Shown here one piece after another: positions 40,725 to 48,929 of a DNA stretch of 64,000 nucleotides; the first letter of the stretch is position 1, and every line of letters begins with the position of its first letter. The stretch is from NCBI RefSeq assembly GCF_000169155.1, contig NZ_AAWL01000006.1, positions 1-64,000 of the forward strand, read 5' to 3'. The position numbers were made by a program, and so were the translations under genes. The notes under the pieces were generated by a model. That model was not told the origin of the DNA, ran no database searches, and saw only the letters and a list, made by a program, of their open reading frames with translations. This DNA comes from Thermosinus carboxydivorans Nor1. Lineage in GTDB: Bacteria > Bacillota > Negativicutes > Sporomusales > Thermosinaceae.

Positions 40725-42059
40725 CTACTTAACACTCAGCCAGTAATCAACAAAGACATGGTTGGACAGCCAATAACCAAGCGGAACGTTGAGCGCTACG
40801 CCAATGGCAAAGGCAAGCAGCGGCTTCCAGCCGAAGGAGGTTAATTCACGGAAACGGGTCGTGAAGCCGATGCTAAGGAAGGTCCAGGTAAAGGTCCAGT
40901 TCCGAAGTACCTTAATTGCTCCTAAGGCGTCGGAAGAATACTTGGCTCCCAGTTTAGGATCAAGACCTGCGACTACTATCGTAGTGAAAATCGAAGCAAT
41001 GAAGAAGCCGATAACGAATTTCGGGAAACGGTTCCATACTTCCCCATAGTTAACCCTTTCTGCTTGCGCTGCCGGTTTCTTCTCCCAGACTGTTACCGAG
41101 AGGAAAGCAACGATGATTGCCCAGATACCGACAAACATATCACGGCCGACGACTTTCATCAGCGTAAAGGTTTTGATCGCCCGCTCGTCGCCGATCGCGG
41201 CAGCAGCGGCAAAACCGGCGGCATCGGCAAATTCGGAAGTACCGATCCAGGCGCCGGCGGGACCGGGTTCCATACCCAGGGCCTTACACCATAACGGCAG
41301 CAGGAAGATCATAACAACGGCCCAGATAACGACCATGGAAATTGCAACAGAAACATGTTCTTTTTCGGCACGACAGGCGCCACCGATAGCGATCGAGCCA
41401 GACACGCCGCAAATCGAGCCGCCGGCGCCAAGGCAGGCCGCAAACCGGGGATCAAGTCCGAACAAGCGGGTAGCAGCCACAAAAATCGAAACAAAGGTAA
41501 CGACCGATACAATGGTAGCTTGCAGCATGGCAAGCGGACCGGCTTTAAGGATAATAGTAAACGGTAACGTAGCTCCCATGAGGATAATGCCTGTTTTTAC
41601 ATAGAACTCAGTCTTTAAGGCCGCCTGAAACCACTGCGGAAGCTTTACCGTATTACCCACAACAAGCCCCAACGCCAAGGCGATAAGGGGAGCCTCCAGC
41701 CAGTCCTTGGTAGGACTGTAGTTACCCAGAACTACAACCCCCACAGATAAGAGGAAGAGTACCGTATAACCGGCAGCAAAATGGGGAACCTTTACCCCCA
41801 TTACCCTTGCCGCAAAGCCAAAAGCGATAAGAAAGAATAACCACAAAATGAAGAGTCCGCCCGACTTACTCGTTACACCGGCTATCGCTTTGCCGAAATC
41901 TTTCCAAGCAGGGAAGCCGACCGCCATGGATTTAAAAAAACCAATTGAGCCGGCAAAAAAGGCAAGAGTGATGGCCAAAACTAAACCTAAAGCAATAAAG
42001 ATAGCCCATGTGTCTTCTCTCTTAAACCACGGAATAGATGTTTGCGGAACACCAGCCAT
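40725..42059 (-). CDS. YeiH-family putative sulfate/anion exporter
   Basis: A 444-residue polytopic membrane protein of the YeiH (conserved hypothetical 698) family, with about ten to eleven hydrophobic helices. The family-typical segments LGLVVGNT, KTGIILMGATLPFTIILKAGP, CGVSGSIAIGGACRAEKEHVSVAIS and TFTWTFLSIGFTTRFREL are visible. Members are annotated as putative sulfate exporters; transport has been shown for few, and sulfonate-related anions have been suggested. The location inside the dsr cluster makes sulfite, sulfate or another sulfur anion plausible. AAGGAGG precedes the ATG. A leader of nearly 290 bp separates it from dsrC. Confidence 0.85.
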   Translation of the reverse strand: MAGVPQTSIPWFKREDTWAIFIALGLVLAITLAFFAGSIGFFKSMAVGFPAWKDFGKAIAGVTSKSGGLFILWLFFLIAFGFAARVMGVKVPHFAAGYTVLFLLSVGVVVLGNYSPTKDWLEAPLIALALGLVVGNTVKLPQWFQAALKTEFYVKTGIILMGATLPFTIILKAGPLAMLQATIVSVVTFVSIFVAATRLFGLDPRFAACLGAGGSICGVSGSIAIGGACRAEKEHVSVAISMVVIWAVVMIFLLPLWCKALGMEPGPAGAWIGTSEFADAAGFAAAAAIGDERAIKTFTLMKVVGRDMFVGIWAIIVAFLSVTVWEKKPAAQAERVNYGEVWNRFPKFVIGFFIASIFTTIVVAGLDPKLGAKYSSDALGAIKVLRNWTFTWTFLSIGFTTRFRELTSFGWKPLLAFAIGVALNVPLGYWLSNHVFVDYWLSVK

Positions 42060-42300
42060 ACCAACTACCTCCTTCGCAATTTACAAGGCGTTACCTATGC
42101 TGCCTTTTCAGGCAAACAAGAAATTTCGGTCTATTCCCGACGCTTTCCCCCCTTTCGTCGTAATCAGCTATAGAACTAAACTTGCCGGCCGCGGCTTATG
42201 CTGTATATGATGCTTTTGGATATGTCACGCCGCTGCCTTAGGCAAGATAGTCTTGAAGGCGACCACTATGGAAAGAGTTTCTTTTCACAAAGGATTGGAG
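42060..42300 (-). other. Leader region of the YeiH-type transporter gene
   Basis: About 240 bp without a gene. The minus-strand RNA can form several short hairpins: GACG/CGTC around a purine-rich loop, GCCT-GAAA-AGGC near 42110 and GCCT/AGGC near 42235. I could not assign it to a known riboswitch and see no convincing promoter. Confidence 0.3.
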
Positions 42301-42307
42301 AAAGATA

Positions 42308-42333
42308 CCACCTGCGCCATCTTACACAGGTGG
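42308..42333 (-). terminator. Hairpin downstream of dsrC
   Basis: On the minus strand CCACCTG (42327-42333) and CAGGTGG (42308-42314) form a 7-bp stem with a 12-base loop, 15 bp after the dsrC stop and followed by a moderately T-rich stretch. It may end or partly end the dsr transcript, or protect its 3' end. Confidence 0.55.
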
Positions 42334-42347
42334 CATCCGTCGAGGTA

Positions 42348-42665
42348 TCAGACGCAACCGGTAGGTTTGGGGAGACCGGCTAGCTTACAGGCGCCTTTCG
42401 CCGGCCCGGAGGGGAACATGTCGTAGATTTGTTTCAGCGTAAAGCCGGTATCCTTGCAAAGTTTGCGAATCATGGGCGCAATACCGAATTGCTTGTAGTA
42501 GTCACGCAAGTAGTTGATGACTTTCCAATGGTCTTCGGTAAGCTCGGCTACATCTTCTAATTTGGCGAAAGCCTGGACAACCTCTTCGTTCCAGTCTTCC
42601 GGGTTTACAAGGAAACCGTCTTCGTCAATTTCGATTTGTTTTCCGTTAACGTTTAGGAATGCCAT
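42348..42665 (-). CDS. dsrC: Sulfite reductase-associated sulfur carrier DsrC
   Basis: A 105-residue DsrC (TusE family). It is the substrate protein that carries sulfite-derived sulfur as a trisulfide between its two C-terminal cysteines, which DsrMK then reduces. The flexible C-terminal arm is intact: Cys93 and the penultimate Cys104 are 11 residues apart (ACKLAGLPKPTGCV). That is the pattern of true DsrC and not of TusE-like relatives that lack the first Cys. The core shows DEDGFLVNPEDWNEEV and the YYKQFGIAPMIRKLCKDTG segment. GGAGG precedes the ATG. It is the fifth dsr gene after the ferredoxin, directly following dsrK. Confidence 0.95.
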   Translation of the reverse strand: MAFLNVNGKQIEIDEDGFLVNPEDWNEEVVQAFAKLEDVAELTEDHWKVINYLRDYYKQFGIAPMIRKLCKDTGFTLKQIYDMFPSGPAKGACKLAGLPKPTGCV

Positions 42666-42691
42666 GGTTTTTTACCTCCTGTTAATGGTTG

Positions 42692-44026
42692 TTATTCTAA
42701 AATGAGTGCTTTGCCTAATAGATCCATGACACCGCCCATCTTCAAGTCACCCATGCCGTAATGGTTCATCACCAGTGGCAACTGGGCCTTGCAGATGGAG
42801 CACGGGGTGGCAAAGTAGTCCAAATGGCCTAATTCTTTGACTTGCTCGGCCTTTTTCTTGCCAAGCTTCATCCGGATTTCCATCATTTCATCCATCAGAA
42901 TGCCGGAACCGCCGCCGCAGCAGAAGTTGCGCTCGCGGTTAGGCGTCATCTCAACAAACTCAGTGACACAAGCGCGAATAATAGCACGGGGCTGCTCGAT
43001 GATATCGCCGGCGCGAGCATAGTTGCAGGGATCATGAAGGGTTACCCGCATCGGCAGTTTTTTCAGTTTAAACTTCGGCAAGTTTTCGGCGGCATAGTCC
43101 AAAACGTGAACCAATTTAAACGGCGCCGGACCGTTCGCCCCTTCGGTGTACATCTTCGCTGCACGCCAGCCGTGGCCGCACTCACCTTGCACTACTAAAG
43201 AAGCGCCCACTTCCGCCGCGGCTCTGCGCAGGCGCTGGTTGTGCTCCTTCATGGTATTGAGATCAAACAGCAAGCCGAAGTTGGCAGCTTCAAGAATGGA
43301 CGAAGAAATTGTCCAGTTGACGCCAAGATAGTGGAACATCTTGGCAACGCCAATCATGGTATCAACGTTGGTAAAGAAATCGGCCGATGAAGGAACGTAG
43401 AGCACATCGGAGTTGGGTTTATCGACAGGTATTTTAATCTCTAAACCTGTTTCTTCCCGCATCTCGTCTTCCATGAACTCACAGCAGTCGAGAATAGCCG
43501 GTTTGGGAATGCCCATGTTGTTGCCCGTCTTGGCCATATTATTGGCGATACCAATCATGAAGCGGGGCACAACCCCAAGCTGGGTTAGAATGTGCCGCGC
43601 GGCGATCGTAATTTCAGCCGTATCAATGCCGAAAGGACAAAATACAGCGCAGCGGCGACATTCATTGCACTGGTAAAAATAAGTAACCCATTTCCCCAGT
43701 GTCTCGGCGTCAAAGTCTTCCGCACCGCTAAACCGCGCCAGCAGCCGGCCGGTAACCGTGAAGTACCGTTTATAAATTTTGCGGAACAAGTCGGCACGAG
43801 CAGCAGGGATGTTGTTAAAATCTCCTGTTCCCAAATAGCTGTGACACTGTTTGGCGCAAGCCCCGCACTTCGTACAAGTCTCTAACATGACCATCAGGGA
43901 GCGGGCCATTTGCCGATATTCTTCGATTTGCGCCAATGTCTTCGCCTTTTGCTCAGCTTCGGGAACGGGCGTAATGCCGATAGATTGCACTTCTTTGTCT
44001 TTTGCCAAATGGAGTGGAATTTTCAT
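42692..44026 (-). CDS. dsrK: DsrK, catalytic Fe-S subunit of the DsrMK complex (HdrD-like)
   Basis: A 444-residue HdrD-like protein. Two N-terminal [4Fe-4S] motifs are CTKCGACAKQC and CNECRRCAVFCP. The C-terminal half carries the CCG-type cysteines of the special cluster that reduces disulfide or trisulfide: CGHGW, HDPCNYARAG, NFCCGGGSG and TPCSICKAQLP. With DsrM it forms the membrane complex that passes menaquinol electrons to DsrC trisulfide. No transmembrane helix is present, so it is a peripheral cytoplasmic subunit. It lies 1 bp downstream of dsrM and 26 bp upstream of dsrC. Confidence 0.94.
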   Translation of the reverse strand: MKIPLHLAKDKEVQSIGITPVPEAEQKAKTLAQIEEYRQMARSLMVMLETCTKCGACAKQCHSYLGTGDFNNIPAARADLFRKIYKRYFTVTGRLLARFSGAEDFDAETLGKWVTYFYQCNECRRCAVFCPFGIDTAEITIAARHILTQLGVVPRFMIGIANNMAKTGNNMGIPKPAILDCCEFMEDEMREETGLEIKIPVDKPNSDVLYVPSSADFFTNVDTMIGVAKMFHYLGVNWTISSSILEAANFGLLFDLNTMKEHNQRLRRAAAEVGASLVVQGECGHGWRAAKMYTEGANGPAPFKLVHVLDYAAENLPKFKLKKLPMRVTLHDPCNYARAGDIIEQPRAIIRACVTEFVEMTPNRERNFCCGGGSGILMDEMMEIRMKLGKKKAEQVKELGHLDYFATPCSICKAQLPLVMNHYGMGDLKMGGVMDLLGKALILE

Positions 44027-44027
44027 G

Positions 44028-44843
44028 CTACACCCCCCTGGTTACCGTAGACTGCCCCGTGCCAGTTCCCGGCAGGCCAGTCTGCTTGCTGGCGAAAGAA
44101 GAGCGGACAGGTGTTCCGGCTGGCGTCGGATAAACAGGCGCCGCTTCAACCAACATTGCACGGTTGACGAAGAAACCGGCAACATGCATTAGTTTGGAGA
44201 AGGGGAAGTAGATAAGCAAAATGTTTACAAGGAGAAAATGCGTAATGAATACCAAATTCTCCGGGATCGGTGTCGGCTGGAGAGTCAGCAGTCCGCCGAT
44301 ATAGGCTTTGATCGCCGGTAAATCGACATGGACGTTCGGCAGTCGCATATGGTTGCCGGTAATTACAATCGCCAAGATTAACAGTACGTCAAAATAGTCA
44401 GCCGGGTCGGAAAGGCGTTTAACTTCGGGGTCAGAAATCCTACGCCAGAATAACACTATTAATGCGACCATTAGCACAATGCCGGCAGTTGTGCCCAATA
44501 CGGAAGAAAGGGCCTGACTCGCCTGCGGCGTCAATCCGATTAAGGTGAACTGGTTCATGAGGTAATAAATTCCAACAACGTGGCCTCCTAACACCAGCGC
44601 AAGGGACACATGCAGCAGCCACACCCACAGCCAGAGGCTTTTATCATTTTTGTATAGACTCTTTAAGAAAACCATTTCGGTAGCGACAGCCGCCACGCGT
44701 CCCGCGCCGTCCTTCGGCGCCGGGAAGAGAGTCAGCTGAAAGGGCACCGGCGCTTTCAGCCAACTCATTACCCGGTAAACCACGCCTATTAAGAATATAC
44801 TACCCGCAATATAAGGAAGTACCTGTCCTATAAAGTACAGCAT
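44028..44843 (-). CDS. dsrM: DsrM, membrane cytochrome b subunit of the DsrMK complex
   Basis: A 271-residue NarI-like protein with about five to six transmembrane helices. Histidines that could hold heme b are visible in WVWLLHVSLALVLGGHVVG (about residues 73-91) and in FITHFLLVN and KLMHVAGF near 205-225. It would oxidise menaquinol and pass electrons to DsrK. The last ~35 residues after the final helix form a Pro/Thr/Ser-rich cytosolic tail (TPAGTPVRSSF and on) that is unusual. It directly precedes dsrK. No DsrJ, DsrO or DsrP gene is present here, giving the two-subunit form found in Gram-positive sulfite reducers and archaea. Confidence 0.93.
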   Translation of the reverse strand: MLYFIGQVLPYIAGSIFLIGVVYRVMSWLKAPVPFQLTLFPAPKDGAGRVAAVATEMVFLKSLYKNDKSLWLWVWLLHVSLALVLGGHVVGIYYLMNQFTLIGLTPQASQALSSVLGTTAGIVLMVALIVLFWRRISDPEVKRLSDPADYFDVLLILAIVITGNHMRLPNVHVDLPAIKAYIGGLLTLQPTPIPENLVFITHFLLVNILLIYFPFSKLMHVAGFFVNRAMLVEAAPVYPTPAGTPVRSSFASKQTGLPGTGTGQSTVTRGV

Positions 44844-44870
44844 TTTACACCTCCAGCGGGTGGCCAGGCG

Positions 44871-45929
44871 TTAAAAACGGAACTGCGTCGTCGTACGGAA
44901 GGTCGTAGGCGAGAAAGTGAAGTCGTCGATATGTTTATCGGTAAACGGTAGGCCGGTAAGTTTGAAGAACCGCTCCCAACCGATGCGGTCAATCCACTCG
45001 CCCATCCGCTCACCCGGTTTCGCATGGGCTGCCCAGACTTCCACCAGGTGTTTAACCGCTTCGGTAACTTCGGGCCAACGCGGCGGATTATTAGGCAGGT
45101 ACGGAATGGCGAGACGGGAGAACTTAGGAGCCGTTCTGGCATTCGACACTTTACCGCCAACCCAGATAGAAATGCCGTCATTTTCGGGGTCCTGAATTTC
45201 CATGGACGGACACATGGTATAGCAGTTGCCGCAGTACATGCACTTTTCTTTAATGACTTCAACGCTCTTAAGTTTCGGGTTCGGGCGAATAGCGCCAGTC
45301 GGACAAGCGGCAATAACCGACGGAATTTCGCAAGCCTTGGCAACACCCTCATGATTGATACGCGGCACCGCTCTATGTATGCCCACAATGGCAATATCCG
45401 AGCAGTGGCAGGCGCCGCACATATTCACGCAGCACGCTACGGCCAAACGCAATCTTGCCGGCAGCTTCATGGTCGTGAAGTAGCCATGAAGTTCGTCCAT
45501 CATGGACTTAACGATACCGGAAGCGTCAGTTGCCGGAGTATGGCAGTGCACCCATCCTTGCGTATGAACAACGTTGCTGATGGCATTGCCGGTGCCGCCT
45601 ACCAGGAAATTGCGGGATTTGAGTTCATCCAGCAGCGGCTGCAGTTTTGCTTCATCGGAAACCAGGAATTCGACATTGTGACGAGTGGTGAAGCGGAGAT
45701 AACCGTCACAGTATTTATCGGCAATATCACAGATCTCTTGAATAAAATCGGTGCTGACCAAACGCGCCGAAGCAATACGAACCGAATACAGCACTTCACC
45801 CGATTCACTAACATGCTTCAGGACGCCAGGCTGCGGAATAGTGTGGTACTTCCACTTGCCGTAGTTTCTCGCAATCACCGGGGGGATCATTTGCCGATAA
45901 TCGGGCGGTCCGAAATCTGTTCTAGCCAC
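44871..45929 (-). CDS. dsrB: Dissimilatory sulfite reductase subunit beta (DsrB)
   Basis: A 352-residue DsrB. Siroheme/[4Fe-4S] ligand regions are [14 protein letters not shown] near residues 130-143 and [16 protein letters not shown] near 173-188. The inserted ferredoxin domain shows [13 protein letters not shown] near 237-249. With DsrA it forms the alpha2beta2 enzyme that reduces sulfite on DsrC. The GTG at 45929 was chosen because AGGAGG lies 9 bases upstream; the ATG at 45947 would put the ribosome site inside the gene. The start overlaps the dsrA stop by 8 bp, so the subunits are translationally coupled. Confidence 0.96.
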   Translation of the reverse strand: MARTDFGPPDYRQMIPPVIARNYGKWKYHTIPQPGVLKHVSESGEVLYSVRIASARLVSTDFIQEICDIADKYCDGYLRFTTRHNVEFLVSDEAKLQPLLDELKSRNFLVGGTGNAISNVVHTQGWVHCHTPATDASGIVKSMMDELHGYFTTMKLPARLRLAVACCVNMCGACHCSDIAIVGIHRAVPRINHEGVAKACEIPSVIAACPTGAIRPNPKLKSVEVIKEKCMYCGNCYTMCPSMEIQDPENDGISIWVGGKVSNARTAPKFSRLAIPYLPNNPPRWPEVTEAVKHLVEVWAAHAKPGERMGEWIDRIGWERFFKLTGLPFTDKHIDDFTFSPTTFRTTTQFRF

Positions 45930-47115
45930 GATTAACAACCTCCTCATCCTGCCAGAAAATATACGGGTTAGCCCGCGGAGCGCTTACCATTTGCGGTACG
46001 GGCGGCAAACCGATGGCGCGCAGGAAGTTGCCCATGCCTACACGATAGATGAGTTCGCCAATACGCTCACGAGGCTTGGCATGTTCATCAAAGTATTCGG
46101 TAATTTTGGCTATGAGGTCAAACAGTTCGGTGTAAGGAGCTTCACACTTAATGAACGGCACAATAACCCAGCCAATAAAGGCCGACTTAACTACCGGCGC
46201 CTTACCGCCAATGAGCACGGTTGCACCGCGCTCCGAACCGATCGAAATAGCCTTGGGCATCATGTTAATACAGTTCATGCAGCGAACGCAATCTTCAGCG
46301 CAGAACTTGAGTTCTTTCTTCTCGGCATCCCAGTCCAGCGCTTTGGTCGGACACTTACCGATTACCAGACCATAAATATTGAAACCGTTATTTACATACT
46401 CGCGAACTGCCTCTTGGTCAATTTTCAGAGTATCGCGCCAAGTGCCGATTATGGCGAGGTCCGAACGGGCTGTTGCCGCGGCGCAATCGTTCGGGCAGGC
46501 GGAGCATTTAATTTTAAACTTATAAGGCCAGGCGGGACGATGCAGTGCATCTTGGAAATGACGGGTTACTTCCAGGACAAAATCCATGCTGTCAATGCAG
46601 GCAAACTCACAGCGAGCCATGCCCACGCAGCCGCTCGGGGTACGAAGGCCGCCGCCGGAACCGCCCAGGTCCCAGCCCTTCTCGCTCAGCTCATCAAAGC
46701 AGGGCTGCAAGTTTTGCGTGCTGGTGCCCAGCAGAATGATATCGCCGGTAGAACCATGGAAGTTGGTAAGACCGCTGCCATACTTGTCCCAAGTTTCGCA
46801 AAGATCGCGCAGAGCTTTGGTAGTGTAGAAGAAGCCAGGCACCTGATTGACGCGAAGAGTATGGAATTCAGCTACATTGGGGAATTCGTCAGGACGAGCC
46901 GAGTAACGGCCGATAACGCCGCCGCCGTAACCCTTGACGCCAACAATACCGCCGTGTTTCCAGTAACCGATTTTGTCCTTATAGGACTTTTCAAGTTGCT
47001 GCATTAAGTCTTTCGCGTTTTCTTTTTTGGCTGCGGCCTTCTTCATTTCAGTAACAAAACTAGGCCAAGCGCCTTTTTCCAGCTCATCCAAAAGCGGAGT
47101 TTTGGATTCTGCCAT
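45922..47115 (-). CDS. dsrA: Dissimilatory sulfite reductase subunit alpha (DsrA)
   Basis: A 397-residue DsrA. After a polar N-terminal region, [17 protein letters not shown] leads into the substrate domain. [17 protein letters not shown] and [12 protein letters not shown] supply cysteines for the siroheme-coupled cluster. A ferredoxin insert has [16 protein letters not shown] near residue 290. The first conserved Cys motif appears in full, so the subunit is likely catalytically competent. The ATG at 47115 has GGAGG upstream; the longer frame to 47232 runs into the ferredoxin gene. It is the second gene of the cluster, and the downstream dsrB overlaps it. Confidence 0.96.
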   Translation of the reverse strand: MAESKTPLLDELEKGAWPSFVTEMKKAAAKKENAKDLMQQLEKSYKDKIGYWKHGGIVGVKGYGGGVIGRYSARPDEFPNVAEFHTLRVNQVPGFFYTTKALRDLCETWDKYGSGLTNFHGSTGDIILLGTSTQNLQPCFDELSEKGWDLGGSGGGLRTPSGCVGMARCEFACIDSMDFVLEVTRHFQDALHRPAWPYKFKIKCSACPNDCAAATARSDLAIIGTWRDTLKIDQEAVREYVNNGFNIYGLVIGKCPTKALDWDAEKKELKFCAEDCVRCMNCINMMPKAISIGSERGATVLIGGKAPVVKSAFIGWVIVPFIKCEAPYTELFDLIAKITEYFDEHAKPRERIGELIYRVGMGNFLRAIGLPPVPQMVSAPRANPYIFWQDEEVVNRG

Positions 47116-47147
47116 GCTATTCACCTCCGTAGAATTTAAAAAACATT

Positions 47148-47336
47148 TTAAAACTCCATAACCGTTACAGCGCCAACAGGGCAAGAAATGGAGCATGTCT
47201 GACAGCCCAGGCACTCGGCACAGTCGCCGCATACTTCGGCCTTGCCGTCAGCCATCGCCAGAATTTTGGCGGGGCAAGCAGAGGCACACTGGTTGCAGCC
47301 TACACATTTTTCGGCGTCAATAGTTACCATGTACAC
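47148..47336 (-). CDS. 2[4Fe-4S] ferredoxin at the head of the dsr operon
   Basis: A 62-residue ferredoxin with two cluster motifs, CVGCNQCASACP at residues 11-22 and CLGCQTCSISCP at 42-53, plus an extra pair Cys36/Cys39 just before the second motif (CGDC). Ten cysteines in all; eight suffice for two clusters. The GTG at 47336 is the likely start: GGAGG lies 9 bases upstream, while the ATG two codons later is too far. It could donate electrons to DsrAB or replace a missing redox subunit of the DsrMK system. It is the first gene after the dsr promoter and is followed by dsrA with a 32-bp gap. Confidence 0.88.
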   Translation of the reverse strand: MYMVTIDAEKCVGCNQCASACPAKILAMADGKAEVCGDCAECLGCQTCSISCPVGAVTVMEF

Positions 47337-47453
47337 AACTTTTCACCTCCCCCACAATAGCATCAAACCACTATGTACGAACCTTTGAGCCCTATCCGGC
47401 ACAGAAAAGGTGAATTCCGGGCAGCTCACCCATTCCGTCCTTTTGTGCAAGTA

Positions 47454-47497
47454 TGTGACATTTGTTACAATATAAGCGTACCAGAATTTTAAGACAA
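47454..47497 (-). promoter_or_regulatory. dsr operon promoter with overlapping CRP/FNR-type inverted repeat
   Basis: On the minus strand a -35 TTGTCT (47492-47497) and a -10 TATATT (47469-47474) are spaced by 17 bp, with a start site expected near 47462. The inverted repeat TGTGAC-ATTT-GTTACA (47454-47469; read on the minus strand as TGTAA-N6-TCACA) spans the start site and touches the -10. It fits CRP/FNR-family operators with one mismatch. Its place would suit repression more than activation. The rest of the 319 bp between this unit and the plus-strand genes holds nothing else I can name. Confidence 0.55.
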
Positions 47498-47655
47498 CGA
47501 CAAGTATACTCCGCCTCATACTGGGTATCATATTTGGTTTGCCTGTTATAAATAATTATTTATAAGCCTTATAGCTACCTTTAAAAAGGCATGCCTGGGC
47601 ACATTCCTATTTCGGTAAAATCGCGCTATCTTTGGCAGGAAAAGGGCTCATCCTT

Positions 47656-47712
47656 GTGGAAGTTTTAGCCAAAATCAAACAAACCTATGAGGCGGTGATG
47701 TCATGGGTCTAG
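47656..47712 (+). CDS. Possible 18-codon leader peptide
   Basis: A short frame opening with GTG, with AAAAGGG about 9 bases upstream, runs 18 codons (VEVLAKIKQTYEAVMSWV) and stops within the first codons of the next gene. Such an overlap is typical of translational coupling. Without conservation data it may be chance. Confidence 0.3.
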   Translation: MEVLAKIKQTYEAVMSWV

Positions 47713-47909
47713 GTTATACCCGTAAGGAGCTGGGAAAACTGCACCGACAGTTTTATGAAGAGCGCCTTGCCCGAAATACGGAAGAAGAGGCTTTTCTGCG
47801 CGCTCTCATGTCAATGATTAAAGCTACGCTGGACGTAATTGCTGCGAACAACCGAAAACTGGAAGAAGATTTGCGTGTCCTGCTCAACAACCATAAATCC
47901 CCAGAATAA
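47703..47909 (+). CDS. Small helical protein of unknown function, 68 residues
   Basis: I do not recognise this protein. It is highly charged and predicted to be helical throughout (ELGKLHRQFYEERLARNTEEEAF to the end), with heptad-like Leu/Ile spacing in the C-terminal half that could form a coiled coil. There is no signal peptide or membrane segment. GAGGCGG precedes the ATG. It is divergent from the dsr operon and is followed by a very strong terminator shared with pfkA, which supports it being a real gene. Confidence 0.65.
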   Translation: MGLGYTRKELGKLHRQFYEERLARNTEEEAFLRALMSMIKATLDVIAANNRKLEEDLRVLLNNHKSPE

Positions 47910-47955
47910 AAACGCCTCCCTTAAAGCATGTTTGTGCTTTAAGGGAGGCGTTTTT
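47908..47955. terminator. Strong bidirectional terminator between the 68-residue gene and pfkA
   Basis: A 21-bp perfect inverted repeat (47908-47928 with 47935-47955) with a 6-base loop and A5/T5 ends. It serves the convergent genes on both sides. Confidence 0.95.
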
Positions 47956-47956
47956 A

Positions 47957-48916
47957 TCATATTGCTAAAATACTGGCCAGTTCATACAACGCCAGATCGA
48001 TGCCGCGTTTATTAGCGAAAGCCTGTTCATAAGGCACGGCGACGAGTTGCCCCTGCTGGTATGCGATGAGCCGGTTAACATTGCCCTGAATAACAGTATC
48101 TACGGCCAACGCCCCCATACGACTGCCCATGATATTATCAAAAGCGGAAGGGCTACCCCCCCGCTGAATGTAGCCAAGAACGGTAACGTGCGGCTTGAAA
48201 CCTGTCCGTTCTGCAATTTGAGCAGCAACATCAAATCCCTTACCCGCCCCCTCGGCTACCATAACGATACTGTACAATTTACCGCGCTGATGACTTTGTT
48301 TCAGGCCCTTACAGATATCATCCATATCAGCCGGATGCTCGGGCAACAAAATTGCTTCGGCGCCGCAGGCCAGTCCCGCCATCAAAGCAATATGACCGGC
48401 ACTGCGCCCCATTACTTCTACTACCGCTACCCGTTCGTGGGATGCAGCCGTGTCGCGTATTCTGTTGACAGCCTCAAGCACTGTGTTTAACGCCGTGTCA
48501 AAACCAATGGTGTATTCCGTTCCCGGCATATCGTTATCAATGGTGGCAGGAATTACTACCGTAGGAACTTTGGCTGCGGCAAGGCGCGCAGCACCAGCCA
48601 TGGAGCCATCGCCACCGATAACGATGAGGGCGTCAACAGCCAATTCCCGCAATTGACGAATGGCTGCAGCAAACCCCTCCTCGGTTGTAAAACGCTCGCT
48701 CCGTGCGGTTTTAAGCATGGTACCGCCGTGCTGGATAATACCGGCCACAGAATTTAGCCCCATGGGCCGGAACAATCCGTCAATGACACCTTCATACCCC
48801 CGCTCGACGCCAAAAACATCAAACCCGTGATAAATACCTTTGCGAACAACAGCCCGGATGCAAGCGTTCATGCCGGGAGCGTCACCACCGCTAGTAAGGA
48901 CAGCCAACCGTTTCAC
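47957..48916 (-). CDS. pfkA: ATP-dependent 6-phosphofructokinase
   Basis: A 319-residue group A phosphofructokinase that commits fructose-6-phosphate to glycolysis. It has TSGGDAPGMNACIRAVVR at the N-terminus, the GGDGS ATP loop near residue 103, PATIDNDMPGTEYTIGFDTA with the catalytic Asp, and the RVAVVEVMGRSAGHIAL segment. A Gly at the ATP loop (GGDGS) fits an ATP- rather than pyrophosphate-dependent enzyme. The GTG at 48916 was chosen: AAGGAG lies 9 bases upstream and the protein then has the family's length. The ATG at 48925 directly abuts the ribosome site. Confidence 0.95.
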   Translation of the reverse strand: MKRLAVLTSGGDAPGMNACIRAVVRKGIYHGFDVFGVERGYEGVIDGLFRPMGLNSVAGIIQHGGTMLKTARSERFTTEEGFAAAIRQLRELAVDALIVIGGDGSMAGAARLAAAKVPTVVIPATIDNDMPGTEYTIGFDTALNTVLEAVNRIRDTAASHERVAVVEVMGRSAGHIALMAGLACGAEAILLPEHPADMDDICKGLKQSHQRGKLYSIVMVAEGAGKGFDVAAQIAERTGFKPHVTVLGYIQRGGSPSAFDNIMGSRMGALAVDTVIQGNVNRLIAYQQGQLVAVPYEQAFANKRGIDLALYELASILAI

Positions 48917-48929
48917 TAATCTCATCTCC

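Noticed and set aside
45991..47007. Open frame of 338 codons on the plus strand
   Set aside because: It is antisense to dsrA and lacks a ribosome site or family features; dsrA itself has all catalytic motifs.
47454..47469. Rex-type operator in front of dsr
   Set aside because: Rex sites read close to TTGTGAA-N4-TTCACAA; here the inner positions are C and G, which fits CRP/FNR-type sites better.
47343..47531. Open frame of 62 codons on the minus strand upstream of the ferredoxin gene
   Set aside because: It covers the dsr promoter and operator region, has no ribosome site and no family features.
47590..47670. Alternative upstream frame starting with ATG at about 47590
   Set aside because: It has no usable ribosome site and ends within the leader; likely chance.
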